A DNA stretch of 64,000 nt from Tumebacillus algifaecis (GCF_002243515.1 NZ_CP022657.1:1789001-1853000), one strand, 5' to 3'. Positions 44,219-54,966 are shown, counted from the stretch's first letter. Notes: generated by a model from the sequence alone, not told the origin. Numbers and translations: made by a program.

Positions 44219-45100
44219 ATGATCAGATGGGATTTTTGGAAGAAAAAAAAGCGATACGATGAGATCGAAACGCTGCCTTGGCGTCAAGGATATGATACCA
44301 CTCGGCCTTCGCTGTTTTCGGCTGGCGATGACGATTGGGATGTCACGACGGCCAAGCCGGAATTTTCAGCACACCCAAGCAACAATCCGCGCAGCTATGA
44401 AGATTTTTTACGTGCTCGCGGACACCATGCTAAAGCGTATGAGACAGGCGGAGCAACATATGGCAGTTATAACGGTGGGCGGAGGATTTATGGTGATGCG
44501 GACGAGCCGGGGGTGTCTGGACATCGAGCGATGCAAGCGTTGGGGGCGGTCGCATTGACCGTCGTGCTCTACTTCACGTTTCAAAGCGAAGGGCCGATTG
44601 CCCAAAAAGTGCAGGCGTTCGCAGTGGGGGCGATGAGCGAAGATACCGATCTGAGCGCCATTTCTGCGTGGTGGCAACAAAAGGTATCGGATAATTTGGC
44701 CCTGCCAGCGAGTACTACACCGCAGGGGCAGGTTTTACAGTTTGAGCTGCCGGTGCAAGGTACGATCAAAATCCCTTATGACGGCGCGGAGCAGCAAGGT
44801 GTGACCTTTCAGACCGAACTTGGTGCGGAAGTGAAAGCTGCGGCGAAAGGTATCGTGGAAAAGGTGGAGAAAGAGGGCAGTGAAGATTTTACGGTCACCG
44901 TTTCACATGGTACGGCAGGCAAGACGATATATCGCCACCTCGTCACCGTCAATGTCAAGCAAGATGCGTGGCTAGAAACGAGCCAAAAAATCGGAACCTT
45001 GTCCCAAAAAGGTGAGCACGGGCAAATGTTTTTCGCCTTTCAGGTGGAGGATAAATTCCTGAATCCAGCCGATATTCTGAAGCTTCCTGTCACCGATTAG
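44219..45100 (+). CDS. spoIVFA: SpoIVFA-like sporulation protein (degenerate M23/LytM domain)
   Basis: 293 residues. A long cytoplasmic N-terminus, one membrane segment (about 103-120; ALGAVALTVVLYFTF), and a C-terminal LytM-like domain (about 175-290; LGAEVKAAAKGIVEKVEKEG, GTLSQKGEHGQMFFAFQVED) that lacks the metal-binding HxxxD/HxH residues. In Bacillus SpoIVFA holds the SpoIVFB protease inactive until the sigma-K checkpoint. The adjacent SpoIVFB gene makes the call firm. Confidence 0.9.
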   Translation: MIRWDFWKKKKRYDEIETLPWRQGYDTTRPSLFSAGDDDWDVTTAKPEFSAHPSNNPRSYEDFLRARGHHAKAYETGGATYGSYNGGRRIYGDADEPGVSGHRAMQALGAVALTVVLYFTFQSEGPIAQKVQAFAVGAMSEDTDLSAISAWWQQKVSDNLALPASTTPQGQVLQFELPVQGTIKIPYDGAEQQGVTFQTELGAEVKAAAKGIVEKVEKEGSEDFTVTVSHGTAGKTIYRHLVTVNVKQDAWLETSQKIGTLSQKGEHGQMFFAFQVEDKFLNPADILKLPVTD

Positions 45101-45116
45101 TTCGCAGGTGAAGGAA

Positions 45117-46016
45117 ATGAAACTGCAAGTATTTTGGCCGTTTGGTATGAAAGTCCGTATTCACCCGCTCTTCTTGCTTTTGGTGGTCGCAGCATGCGCA
45201 TCCGGTTTGATCGTGGAGATGCTCGTGCTGTTTACTATCGTGTTGATCCACGAGTTGGGACACGTGTTTGTTGCCACCTCTTACGGCTATAAAATAAGGG
45301 AGATGGCAATCCTGCCGTTTGGCGGAGTTGCCAAGCTTGAGCATGGCGCGATGGGGTGGAATCCTAAACATGAGGTGGCCATCGCCATCGCAGGGCCGCT
45401 CAACAATCTGCTGATGATTCTGGTCGCCGTCCTGCTGCAGGCGATAGGTGTCTGGTCGGAGTGGCTGACCGTATTTTTTATCAAAGGCAATCTGATGATC
45501 GGCTTTTTCAATCTGCTGCCCGCTTTGCCGCTCGATGGAGGGCGGATTTTGCGCGCTGCTGCTTCCCGAGAGCGGGGGTATCGTGCAGCAACGGAGGTGT
45601 CGATTCGTATGGCCTTTGGGATCGCAGCGCTATTGATCGTCGTAGGTTTGGTCTCGCTTTGGGTTGGCTATTTGAATATCGGCATGTTGGCGCTCGGTGC
45701 CTTTTTGCTGCTGTCTGCGTGGGAGCTTCGCAAGCAAATGCGCGTTGACTTGATTCGCTTTCTCGATGCGAAGCGGCGGGAGAAGCGCCATGAGCCTCAG
45801 CAGGTGCGGTCGCTGGTCGTGCCAGAAACGATGCAGGTGCGGCAAGTGATCGAACGATTCGCCCCTGACGCCTATCACCTGATCTACGTGCTCGATCAAC
45901 AAAAAAATATCATCGTTGTTTTAGCCGAAGATGATTTGGTGCATAGTGTCTTTGAAGAGAATGGTATGCGGCTGACCCTTCGCCAGTTGGCGGAGCGTCG
46001 AAAACGATCGGCTTGA
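45117..46016 (+). CDS. spoIVFB: SpoIVFB-like M50 intramembrane protease (pro-sigma-K processing)
   Basis: 299 residues. Polytopic site-2 protease with the zinc motif LIHELGHVFVA near residue 41 and the third ligand in NLLPALPLDGGRIL near 137. A C-terminal CBS-like region (RQVIERFAPDAYHLIYVLD) binds ATP in homologues. It releases sigma-K from its membrane-bound precursor in the mother cell. ATG 45117 preferred over GTG 45108, which has no RBS. Confidence 0.92.
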   Translation: MKLQVFWPFGMKVRIHPLFLLLVVAACASGLIVEMLVLFTIVLIHELGHVFVATSYGYKIREMAILPFGGVAKLEHGAMGWNPKHEVAIAIAGPLNNLLMILVAVLLQAIGVWSEWLTVFFIKGNLMIGFFNLLPALPLDGGRILRAAASRERGYRAATEVSIRMAFGIAALLIVVGLVSLWVGYLNIGMLALGAFLLLSAWELRKQMRVDLIRFLDAKRREKRHEPQQVRSLVVPETMQVRQVIERFAPDAYHLIYVLDQQKNIIVVLAEDDLVHSVFEENGMRLTLRQLAERRKRSA

Positions 46017-46096
46017 CAAAGCAGAAGAGGAAATTAGTGTGTGCTGTCGAAGAATAAGCCTTTAAAAGCAACAATGGCGAAAGGGAGGGTGTGCAG

Positions 46097-47785
46097 ATGC
46101 GCAAACAAATTCTTGTATCGACAGACCATCGTGAATTGCGCGTGGCCATCCTAGAAGACGGCCGCACCGTGGAGTATTACTTGGAGCGAAGTCACGGGGG
46201 AGGCGTCGTTGGCAATATCTATAAAGGCCGCGTTGCCAATGTCCTACCGGGCATGCAGGCGGCATTTGTGGATATTGGGATTGAGAAGAACGCTTTTCTC
46301 TACATAGATGATGCGCTTTCGCTCTTGCCAGGTGAAGCGCCTCCGGAACACAAACCGAAGATCAATGAATTGCTCCGCGAAGGACAAGAGATCATCGTAC
46401 AGGTCAACAAAGAGGCGGTCGGGAGCAAAGGAGCTAGGGTGACGACCAATTTGTCACTGCCTGGCCGCATTTTGGTGATGATGCCAGATGCGCCTTATGT
46501 CGGTGTATCGCGCCGGATCGAAAATGAGGCGGAGCGCAATCGAATCAAGGAGATCGCTGAGCGAATTCGTGATGAAAACACGGGCGTCATCGTGCGCACA
46601 GCGGCGGAAGGCGCGGAAGAAGCGGTGTTTGCAAGCGATTATACGTTTTTGAAAGCGCAGTGGCAGCGCGTGCAGAAGCAGTCGAAAACGGTGAAAGTAC
46701 CGGGTGTCGTCTACCGCGATCTCGATTTGCTCAGCCGCTCTGTGCGCGACTTTTTTACAGATGATGTGGACGAGTTCCTCGTCGATACGGCAGAGGCTTA
46801 CGAGACCGTGCGGGAACTGTTGCAATTCGGCTCTCAGCATCTTCTGGAACGAGTCAAATTGTATCATGGCAAAGAGAATCTGTTCACGGCGCATCGTATC
46901 GATCAGGATTTAGAAAAGGCGCTGAAGCGCAAAGTATGGCTCAAGTCGGGCGGTTTCATGGTGATCGACCAAACGGAAGCTTTGACTGCGATCGACATCA
47001 ACACGGGCAAGTTCGTCGGCACGACTTCGCTTGAAGAGACTGTGTTGAAGACCAACCTAGAGGCCGCTCGCGAATTGGTGCGCCAGATCCGCCTGCGCGA
47101 TCTGGGCGGCATCATCATCATCGACTTTATCGACATGCGCGACCCGGCGAACAAGCAGTTGGTGCTGGAGGAGTTAGAAGCCCAATTGAAAAAAGACCGC
47201 ACCCGCGCTCATGTGCTCGGCATGACGCAGCTCGGCCTGATCGAGATGACGCGAAAAAAAGTGCGTCAGTCGCTCGACGAAGTGTTGATGCGTCCCTGTC
47301 ACTTTTGTGAAGGGAAAGGGAAAGTGTTTGCGGAGGAGACGATGGCGGCGCGGATCGAACGTGAACTGCTCGACTACCTCGCCGAGCAGGAGCACGCAGC
47401 CGTTTTGATCGAATCTCATCCATTGGTGGCGGCACAATTGATCGGACCTGGCGGGCAGAATTTGCAGCGCTTGGAGCGGGAGACGAGAAAGCGCATCTTC
47501 ATCAAAGGGCGCGAGAGCTTGCATATCGCCGAGCACCGCATTTCGTGGGCGGGAACGGTTGCTGAGGTGGAAATGAAGGCATTGCCCGTGCAGATCGGAC
47601 AAGTCCTCGAAGTGAAGATTGACGAGCCACATGCCCACAATCCTCGCGACGGCATCGCTCGCCTTGAAGGCTACGTGCTCGATGTGCAAAGCGCGGGCAT
47701 GCATGTGGGCGACACGATGCTGGTCAAAGTCGGGCAAGTGTTTCGGACCTATGCGAAAGCGACTTTGGTGCATAGACCTAGCTAA
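46097..47785 (+). CDS. rng: Ribonuclease G / RNase E family endoribonuclease
   Basis: 562 residues. S1 domain (about 35-120; GNIYKGRVANVLPGMQAAFV), RNase H-like and DNase I-like core with the catalytic aspartates in LTAIDINTGKF and IIIIDFIDM, and the Zn-link RPCHFCEGKG. No long unstructured C-terminal scaffold as in RNase E. ATG 46097 follows aagggaggg. Its position before rplU matches many Bacilli and Clostridia; Bacillus subtilis itself lacks it. Confidence 0.93.
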   Translation: MRKQILVSTDHRELRVAILEDGRTVEYYLERSHGGGVVGNIYKGRVANVLPGMQAAFVDIGIEKNAFLYIDDALSLLPGEAPPEHKPKINELLREGQEIIVQVNKEAVGSKGARVTTNLSLPGRILVMMPDAPYVGVSRRIENEAERNRIKEIAERIRDENTGVIVRTAAEGAEEAVFASDYTFLKAQWQRVQKQSKTVKVPGVVYRDLDLLSRSVRDFFTDDVDEFLVDTAEAYETVRELLQFGSQHLLERVKLYHGKENLFTAHRIDQDLEKALKRKVWLKSGGFMVIDQTEALTAIDINTGKFVGTTSLEETVLKTNLEAARELVRQIRLRDLGGIIIIDFIDMRDPANKQLVLEELEAQLKKDRTRAHVLGMTQLGLIEMTRKKVRQSLDEVLMRPCHFCEGKGKVFAEETMAARIERELLDYLAEQEHAAVLIESHPLVAAQLIGPGGQNLQRLERETRKRIFIKGRESLHIAEHRISWAGTVAEVEMKALPVQIGQVLEVKIDEPHAHNPRDGIARLEGYVLDVQSAGMHVGDTMLVKVGQVFRTYAKATLVHRPS

Positions 47786-47794
47786 ATACGTTCG

Positions 47795-47827
47795 TTGACA
47801 CCGCGTTGCTACCTATGATAGTATACT
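47795..47827 (+). promoter_or_regulatory. Sigma-A promoter of the rplU operon
   Basis: TTGACA at 47795-47800; -10 either TAGTAT (18-base spacer) or the overlapping TATACT (21-base spacer). Confidence 0.65.
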
Positions 47828-47859
47828 TTAGTAGCGTGATGTTCTGTAGTTTTATAGTT

Positions 47860-47942
47860 CGTGCACGCTGTAACCACGTAGCCCGGGTTCTAAACGTCTT
47901 CGTGACTACCTAGGGATAGTGAGTCTGAGTAATAGGAGGTGC
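47860..47942 (+). promoter_or_regulatory. Ribosomal protein L21 leader (putative autoregulatory RNA)
   Basis: The 5' leader of rplU has the blocks ccacgtagcccgggttctaa, acgtcttcgtgacta and cctagggatagtgag that I recall from the L21 leader motif of Firmicutes, ending at the RBS aggaggtg. In that class L21 is thought to bind its own mRNA. Identified by resemblance only. Confidence 0.7.
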
Positions 47943-47946
47943 ACAT

Positions 47947-48255
47947 ATGTACGCAATCGTGAAAACTGGTGGTAAGCAGTACAAAGTAGCAGAAGGTGAC
48001 GTGATCTTCGTTGAAAAGCTCGACGTTGAGGGCGAAGCTGTTACTTTTGACGAAGTTCTTCTCGTTTCCAAAGAAGGCAGCGTAGTAGTAGGTTCCCCGG
48101 CTGTAGCTGGCGCAACCGTTTCTGCGAAAGTCCTGAAACATGGTAAAGCGAAGAAAATCATCGTTTACAAGTACAAGTCTAAGAAAAACTACCGTCGTAA
48201 GCAAGGTCATCGTCAACCGTATACCCAAGTACAAATCGAAAAGATCAACGCGTAA
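47947..48255 (+). CDS. rplU: 50S ribosomal protein L21
   Basis: 102 residues, normal length. [20 protein letters not shown] at the start and [19 protein letters not shown] near the end are diagnostic. First gene of rplU-prp-rpmA; strong RBS aggaggtg. Confidence 0.98.
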   Translation: MYAIVKTGGKQYKVAEGDVIFVEKLDVEGEAVTFDEVLLVSKEGSVVVGSPAVAGATVSAKVLKHGKAKKIIVYKYKSKKNYRRKQGHRQPYTQVQIEKINA

Positions 48256-48261
48256 TCTCGC

Positions 48262-48597
48262 ATGATCCGCTCGGTCATTTGGCGTGACGATCAACGCAGG
48301 ATTTCCAAGTTTTCTGTTCGTGGACATGCAGGCGCAGCCGACCGCGGTTATGATATCGTGTGTGCTGCCGTCTCGATATTGGTCACGAATGCGATCAACT
48401 CGTCGGAGCATTTGCTTGGCGTAGTCATCGCAACGGATGACGAGATCGCCTCTGGTGATGTCGTGTGCGAGGTGCCTGCTTTGAGTGGCGTGGAGAACGA
48501 AAGACTCCAATTGCTTATGGAATCCATGGTGTATGGAATTCGTCAAGTCTCGGAAGCGTATCCGGACTTTGTGAAATTTACCGAGAAGTCCCGATAA
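48262..48597 (+). CDS. prp: Ribosomal-processing cysteine protease Prp
   Basis: 111 residues. The catalytic pair of the family is visible: His in [13 protein letters not shown] and Cys in [20 protein letters not shown], with typical spacing. Prp removes the short N-terminal extension of L27, encoded next door. Sits between rplU and rpmA as in Bacillus and Staphylococcus. Confidence 0.93.
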   Translation: MIRSVIWRDDQRRISKFSVRGHAGAADRGYDIVCAAVSILVTNAINSSEHLLGVVIATDDEIASGDVVCEVPALSGVENERLQLLMESMVYGIRQVSEAYPDFVKFTEKSR

Positions 48598-48629
48598 GGG
48601 CAAACTCCACAGTATCGGAGGTGGAACGA

Positions 48630-48932
48630 ATGATTAAATTGAATCTTCAGTTGTTTGCGTCTAAGAAGGGGGTAGGTTCCTCCAAAAACGGACGTGACTC
48701 CCATTCGAAGCGTCTGGGCGTTAAGCGCGCAGATGGTCAAGTGGTTTCCGCAGGTTCCATCTTGGTTCGCCAACGCGGCACCAAGATCTACCCGGGACTG
48801 AACGTTGGTAAAGGCGGCGACGATACGTTGTTTGCGAAAGTTGAGGGCCGTGTTGCTTTTGAGCGCATGGGTCGCGACAAGAAGAAAGTCAGCGTATATC
48901 CGGTCGTTGTAGCAGAAGCTATTGAAGCGTAA
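48630..48932 (+). CDS. rpmA: 50S ribosomal protein L27 with cleavable N-terminal extension
   Basis: 100 residues. The N-terminus [14 protein letters not shown] is the Firmicute extension cut by Prp; cleavage would fall between F9 and A10. The usual motif is LQFFA, so LQLFA here carries Leu in place of the first Phe. Core: [23 protein letters not shown] 48630 with ggaggtgg upstream. Terminator follows. Confidence 0.97.
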   Translation: MIKLNLQLFASKKGVGSSKNGRDSHSKRLGVKRADGQVVSAGSILVRQRGTKIYPGLNVGKGGDDTLFAKVEGRVAFERMGRDKKKVSVYPVVVAEAIEA

Positions 48933-48947
48933 GAGCTTTTGCGATAA

Positions 48948-48979
48948 GCGATTCTCCCTCGCGGAGAGTCGCTTTTTTT
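48948..48979 (+). terminator. Terminator after rpmA
   Basis: gcgattctccctcgcggaga with gtcgc and T7. Confidence 0.88.
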
Positions 48980-49063
48980 AATAGCTCACATCACAGGAAT
49001 TTCTTTCCGGTTGTCGAAGTGTATGAAGCAACCTTGTGACTATGGTGAAGAAAGGAAATAAGT

Positions 49064-49648
49064 ATGGACCTAAACCTTTCGGAGCAACCTAAAGAACTGG
49101 AAATTCGTCGTTTGATGGAAGACAGCTTAGACGTGTTACGTATCTATCGGCATGATCTGATGAATCAGGTGCAGTTGATTCACGCCTATTCTCAGATGAA
49201 AAAATTTGATCGACTGCAAATTCCGATCCAAAGTTTGATTGCCGAAGCACAGCGTCACACCGAACTGTCGGCCCTAGCCAGCCCGATGATCTCGTATGTG
49301 GTGCTGACGCGCGACATATGCTACCAGATGTTGCAATTGCATGCTACCTATGAACAACTGGAAATACCTTCTCTAAAAGCGGAACAGCAGGCCGCTCTCC
49401 TACTGCTCGATCTGCTCGATCTGGTCGGCAAGCATTCGATGAACCTGCTCGAACCTTTACGGATGGATGTATGGATTGTATCTTTCGGTCAAGGCTATGA
49501 GATAGGATGGTTCCTTGATGATACACATGCTTGTGACCTCGATTTTTCTGCGTGGTCGAAGCGATGGGGAGAGTCTAGTAGTACGTTTCAACAGCTTCAG
49601 GAGGAGGACGGAATCGAATATTCGATTCGCTTTCAAGTGCAGGAATAG
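49064..49648 (+). CDS. spo0B: Spo0B-like sporulation phosphotransferase
   Basis: 194 residues. Helical hairpin with the phosphorylatable histidine in YRHDLMNQVQLIHAYSQM (about residue 29), as in Spo0B, which relays phosphate from Spo0F to Spo0A. The C-terminal half is a weak GHKL-like fold without an ATP site. Located between rpmA and obg exactly as in Bacillus subtilis. The sequence outside the histidine helix is divergent, as is common for this protein. Confidence 0.88.
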   Translation: MDLNLSEQPKELEIRRLMEDSLDVLRIYRHDLMNQVQLIHAYSQMKKFDRLQIPIQSLIAEAQRHTELSALASPMISYVVLTRDICYQMLQLHATYEQLEIPSLKAEQQAALLLLDLLDLVGKHSMNLLEPLRMDVWIVSFGQGYEIGWFLDDTHACDLDFSAWSKRWGESSSTFQQLQEEDGIEYSIRFQVQE

Positions 49649-50950
<1,302 letters not shown>

Positions 50951-50956
50951 TCTGGT

Positions 50957-51346
50957 ATGTTGAACGTTTCGGACCTGATCGTTGAACAGACCATCGCTGA
51001 TCTAGAACGCCTTTTACCGCTCGAAGGGGTCGGGCTGTGGAGCGGAACGGCACAGGATGTGCAGCACTGGTTGCCGCTATGCAATGTGGCGACCGATCCG
51101 CACATCGGCTATCTTGTCGATCCGCAAGAGTGGTTGGACGCACTGGCGATGACGAAAGCGCAAGGATTGGTGCCGTTGGCACTGGTACACTCCCACCCGA
51201 CAGCAGAAGCAGCTCCTTCCATTCGGGACCGATTGGAATGGATGTACCCTGAACTGTGGTGTGTGATCGTCTCGTTTCAAAACGATCGGCCGCACTGGGA
51301 GGCTTATCTGATGCAACGTCAAACAAACAGGACGGCTCCTTGTTGA
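50957..51346 (+). CDS. JAMM/MPN+ family putative metalloprotease (M67-like)
   Basis: 129 residues, starting 7 bases after obg. It holds a full JAMM signature: Glu in the first strand (LPLEGVGLWSG), then VHSHPTAEAAPSIRDR, giving HxHPx6SxxD. Prokaryotic JAMM proteins cut ubiquitin-like or sulfur-carrier proteins; no such partner is nearby, so the substrate is unknown. No signal peptide. A strong hairpin overlaps its end. Confidence 0.82.
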   Translation: MLNVSDLIVEQTIADLERLLPLEGVGLWSGTAQDVQHWLPLCNVATDPHIGYLVDPQEWLDALAMTKAQGLVPLALVHSHPTAEAAPSIRDRLEWMYPELWCVIVSFQNDRPHWEAYLMQRQTNRTAPC

Positions 51347-51363
51347 GCCGTCCTGTTTGTTTC
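51326..51363. terminator. Bidirectional terminator between the JAMM gene and the TauE gene
   Basis: aaacaggacggctc / gagccgtcctgttt stem with T-rich and A-rich flanks; serves both convergent genes and includes the end of the JAMM coding sequence. Confidence 0.9.
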
Positions 51364-51387
51364 TTGCGATATGATCGTTTTGTCCAT

Positions 51388-52179
51388 CTATTTGGTTATC
51401 AGGCGAATGGCAACGATGATCAGCACGATCGATAGAATGCGCAAAATGAGTTGGGCTGGCAGTTTTGGAGCGATTTTCGCGCCGACCAGACCACCGATAA
51501 AGGCACCCGGTGCTAAGAAGAGCACCATCCACCAATTGATGTTGTCGAGATACCAGTGTGTGCCAGTACCAATGATGGCGGACAAAAAGATCGTAAACAT
51601 CGAGGTGGCCGTCGCGATGTGCGGAGGGAAAGCGAACAGAATCGCCATCATCGGGACAAGGATGCTACCACCGCCGATGCCAAGCAAACTGGAGATGAAA
51701 CCGACGATAAACGAAATGCCAACACCGAGCGGACGGTGGTAGGAATATTCAAACTCCGTTCCCGATGCATCGACGAACTTACGATGCACAGTCGGTTCCA
51801 ACGGCAGTCGAACCGGATTTTTCGGCTTGAAGACAAGAAAAAGAGAGATGAAGATCAGGAAACAACCAAATCCGACAAAAAACGTTTTGCTGCTCAATCC
51901 GTCTGCGATAAACGCCCCGATGATCGAACCGGGGATGCTGGCCGTGGCAAACGAAAGGCCGGCCGCAAAGTCGATCCGTTTTTGTTTCGCGTATGTAAGG
52001 GTGCTGGAAATCGAGTTAAAAAACAAGACTGCCATCGACGTGCCGACAATGTGCGCAGGCACCATCGTGTACAAAAAGGAAATCACGGGCACAACGACAA
52101 ATCCCCCGCCAAGTCCCACGATCGAACCGGTCACCCCCGCCAAAACACCGGTGAAAAACAAAAGGATTGCATCGATCAT
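51388..52179 (-). CDS. TauE/SafE family sulfonate/sulfite-type membrane exporter
   Basis: 263 residues, eight or so membrane helices in two related halves. Family motifs GSIVGLGGGFVVVPV near residue 18 and SSLLGIGGGSILVPMM near 165. Such proteins export sulfite, sulfoacetate or similar anions; the substrate is unknown here. The ATG at 52179 is about 15 bases from caggagg, slightly long. The open frame upstream has no hydrophobic character. Confidence 0.87.
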   Translation of the reverse strand: MIDAILLFFTGVLAGVTGSIVGLGGGFVVVPVISFLYTMVPAHIVGTSMAVLFFNSISSTLTYAKQKRIDFAAGLSFATASIPGSIIGAFIADGLSSKTFFVGFGCFLIFISLFLVFKPKNPVRLPLEPTVHRKFVDASGTEFEYSYHRPLGVGISFIVGFISSLLGIGGGSILVPMMAILFAFPPHIATATSMFTIFLSAIIGTGTHWYLDNINWWMVLFLAPGAFIGGLVGAKIAPKLPAQLILRILSIVLIIVAIRLITK

Positions 52180-52315
52180 GATTGTGAGAAAACACCTCCT
52201 GTAGCATGTGATGAAATGGTACTGGTTACATTGTACCTCAAGCGCATGCTTCTTCCCACAAGAACGACATGACTCCACCTTGCGTTGTCTAGGTTGTTCG
52301 ATTCCCCACCGACAT

Positions 52316-52520
52316 TTACCACCATTCGTTATCATCGGGGTGATCGGGCGGCTCGACCGGATCGGCAAACCAACGCCGCTCTACAGTAATCCAAGCCAAC
52401 AGGATGATCAATGCGATCCACAAGCCATCAACTAGTATGCGTATCTCATCACCCGCTTTCCATTCAATCCTCTCTAGTGTAATCCGTTTGTAGTTCGGAC
52501 ATGTACGTAGAGCGGACAAC
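52316..52520 (-). CDS. Possible small single-pass membrane protein
   Basis: If started at the ATG at 52520 it gives 67 residues: a polar N-terminus (TCPNYKRITLERIEWKAG), one membrane segment (GLWIALIILLAWITV) and an acidic tail (DPVEPPDHPDDNEWW). The membrane segment plus tail looks real, but no good RBS is seen and the start is uncertain. The frame is open up to 52621. Confidence 0.4.
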
Positions 52521-52728
52521 ATGAAATCTAGATTCTCTGTGTTTGAGAGGACAAGTGATTGTGTAAGATCTGCACTTCTACGGCTGGCCCTGCCTCCCGC
52601 GAAATTGATCATCAGGGGCAAGTCCTCTCTTCTGACCTGAAAATGATCGTTACAGATTCGGTCAAAAGTTGACAGAAAGCTGTTACAATTAGGTCACGAT
52701 GCTATGGAAGGAGAAGGGAGTGCGCACA

Positions 52729-53775
52729 ATGAACAAACAAATCCTATATCCCGCGCCCTTGCAAAAAGGTGGACGAATTGTGGTGACAGCGCCGTCATCA
52801 GGAATTACGCGCGATTGGCAGCCGTACATGGAGCAAGCGCAACGCAACGTAGAGGCGTCCGATTATGAAGTGTTGATCAGTGACATGGTGTGGAGCAATA
52901 GACAGCTGACCTCTGCTCCGAAAGAGGAACGAGCTGAAGAGATGCAACGCTTTTTGCTAGATCCTGAGGTGCAGGCGATCATTCCGGTGTGGGGCGGGGA
53001 GTTTTTGTTCGAAATTTTGCCCCTGCTCGATTGGGAGCGCCTTCGCGCTGCAGATCCGAAATGGGTGCTCGGCTATTCGGACTTGACGACCTTTTGTTTC
53101 GTCCATACGCTGATGACCGGGCATGCTTCGGCACATGGTAATAATTTCTTCGACCTTGGCACAACCCCGTGGGATGACCTGACGCGGCGCTGGGTTGATG
53201 TGCTGTCCACAGAAGCGGGTGGCACGATCAGGCAGAGATCGTCCGAGCGTTATCAAAAACATTGGTCACGCAAAAATCCGTGGGACCCGTTTGCTTTGAC
53301 TGAACAGACAGTATGGAAACGTCTCGGGTATGAGCAACAACCGGAGGCGGAGCTGGAATTCACTGGTCGTTTGCTTGGTGGATGTTGGGAGATCTTGCGG
53401 TCGCTGGTCGGCACGAAGCACGCGCCAGTTCAGCAGTTTGTCAGGGATTATTGTCAGGAGGACGGAGTGATCTGGTATCTGGAAAGCTCGGAAATCAACG
53501 CTGCTGAAATGTATCGCAGCTTATGGCAGATGAAGGATGCTGGTTGGTTCGAGGGGGCGAAAGGGATTTTGATTGGCCGTGCTCATGGCAATATCGACGT
53601 CGCCGATTTTCTCTTGCAGGATGCGTTGCATCGAGCTATCGACGAGCTCAACATTCCGGTGGTCTATGACGTTGACATCGGGCATAAGCCACCGCAGTTG
53701 ATTCTGGTCAACGGCGCATTTGCCCGCGTCCGGGTACAACATGGAAAAGGAACGTTGGAGATGGAATATCGATAA
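52729..53775 (+). CDS. S66-family LD-carboxypeptidase / MccF-like serine peptidase
   Basis: 348 residues. The catalytic serine lies in WVLGYSDLTTF, the Glu in WYLESSEINAAEM and the His region in GILIGRAHGN, the order typical of S66 peptidases. Members trim muropeptides or inactivate microcin C-like compounds; this one is longer than murein LD-carboxypeptidase A and closer to the MccF side, so self-protection or peptide detoxification is possible. ATG 52729 behind aaggagaaggga. Confidence 0.87.
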   Translation: MNKQILYPAPLQKGGRIVVTAPSSGITRDWQPYMEQAQRNVEASDYEVLISDMVWSNRQLTSAPKEERAEEMQRFLLDPEVQAIIPVWGGEFLFEILPLLDWERLRAADPKWVLGYSDLTTFCFVHTLMTGHASAHGNNFFDLGTTPWDDLTRRWVDVLSTEAGGTIRQRSSERYQKHWSRKNPWDPFALTEQTVWKRLGYEQQPEAELEFTGRLLGGCWEILRSLVGTKHAPVQQFVRDYCQEDGVIWYLESSEINAAEMYRSLWQMKDAGWFEGAKGILIGRAHGNIDVADFLLQDALHRAIDELNIPVVYDVDIGHKPPQLILVNGAFARVRVQHGKGTLEMEYR

Positions 53776-54020
53776 GTCGGTTGTGCGATGTGTAAGCCGA
53801 TCTGTGTAGGCTGTGTCTGCATACGGTGTAGCAAACATAGCGGAGTTCCACGCGATCGCGATCAACTGGCTCAGCAATGCAGGCAGTACGATTCACGATG
53901 CATAGCTGATGTGTTGAGAACACGAAACGAATGAGATGGAGAACATAAATAGTCTGTCAGAAAACAGTGGGGCTGTATGACCGATGCAGTCTCCGTTTGC
54001 TCAAAGTGAGGTCGTGTGAA

Positions 54021-54827
54021 ATGACAACAGTTCTTCTTACAGCAGGAGTTTTTGCCACACTCGTTCTTGGAGATGTGCTTTTCGAGACGTTATTTCCGAA
54101 GATCAATCAGGCAAGGTTGCGAACGACAAGGTTGAAAGCAGGTCAGGAACTAAAGATTTTGCATGTGTCCGATCTGCATAATATGCGGCTTCACGACCGT
54201 TTTTTAGAGCGTGTAAAAGCGACAAAACCTGATCTGATCGCGATCACAGGTGATCTGGTGAACGGGCAAGAAGCCAGTTTCGACCGGGTCTATCGAATGA
54301 TCGAAAAATTGCGGGAAGCCTGCCGGAATCTGTATTTCGTGTCGGGCAATAACGATTGGGAGCATCGGCGGTATCGAGAAATGGCGGATGAACTGCGTAA
54401 GCGGGGAGTAACGGTACTAGGCAATGAGCATGCTGTGCTAACGATTCGAGACATGACGCTCAACATCGTGGGTGTGGACGACCCGCACACGAATCGAGAC
54501 CGATTGAGCCTTGCCTTTGCGGGCATGACGAATGAGCGACAGTTTACACTGCTGTTGGCACATGATCCGATGATCATCCGAAACGAGCAGGCGTTTCAAG
54601 CAGACTTGATCTTGTCAGGACATACACATGGGGGACAGATTCGCTTTCCGGTGGTGGGAGCGTTGGTGGCGCCAGGACAGGGGTATTTTCCGAAGTACGA
54701 CAAGGGGATGTTTCACTTGCAACGGGGAACGGCCTTATACATCGACAGTGGATTAGGGACGAGTAGAATTCCGATCCGCTTTCTCAATCGGAGTCAGGTG
54801 AGCGTGTTGACGGTGAAAGGTGAATAA
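54021..54827 (+). CDS. Membrane-anchored calcineurin-like metallophosphoesterase (YkuE/YpbG type)
   Basis: 268 residues from ATG 54021. A short N-terminal hydrophobic segment (VLLTAGVFATLVLGDVLF) is followed by the phosphoesterase blocks HVSDLHNMRLH, ITGDLVNG, SGNNDWEHRR, LLAHDP and LSGHTHGGQIRFP, which supply the two-metal site. Related proteins hydrolyse UDP-sugars or lipid-linked phosphates at the membrane. A terminator follows. The 245 bases before it hold no convincing gene. Confidence 0.87.
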   Translation: MTTVLLTAGVFATLVLGDVLFETLFPKINQARLRTTRLKAGQELKILHVSDLHNMRLHDRFLERVKATKPDLIAITGDLVNGQEASFDRVYRMIEKLREACRNLYFVSGNNDWEHRRYREMADELRKRGVTVLGNEHAVLTIRDMTLNIVGVDDPHTNRDRLSLAFAGMTNERQFTLLLAHDPMIIRNEQAFQADLILSGHTHGGQIRFPVVGALVAPGQGYFPKYDKGMFHLQRGTALYIDSGLGTSRIPIRFLNRSQVSVLTVKGE

Positions 54828-54833
54828 CTGAAG

Positions 54834-54882
54834 GGGTGAGAGCAGGTAGGTGTTACCGTGGCTCTTACCCTTTTCTTTTTGG
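54834..54882 (+). terminator. Terminator after the phosphoesterase
   Basis: aaggggtgagagc / gctcttaccctt stem with a 17-base loop and a T-rich tail. Confidence 0.8.
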
Positions 54883-54966
54883 GTGTGGGGATTCCTGCCG
54901 CTCGTACGAAAAAATTTCAAATACAGCGTTCTTATTGCCTGAGCAAGTTCAGATTATGTGAATATT

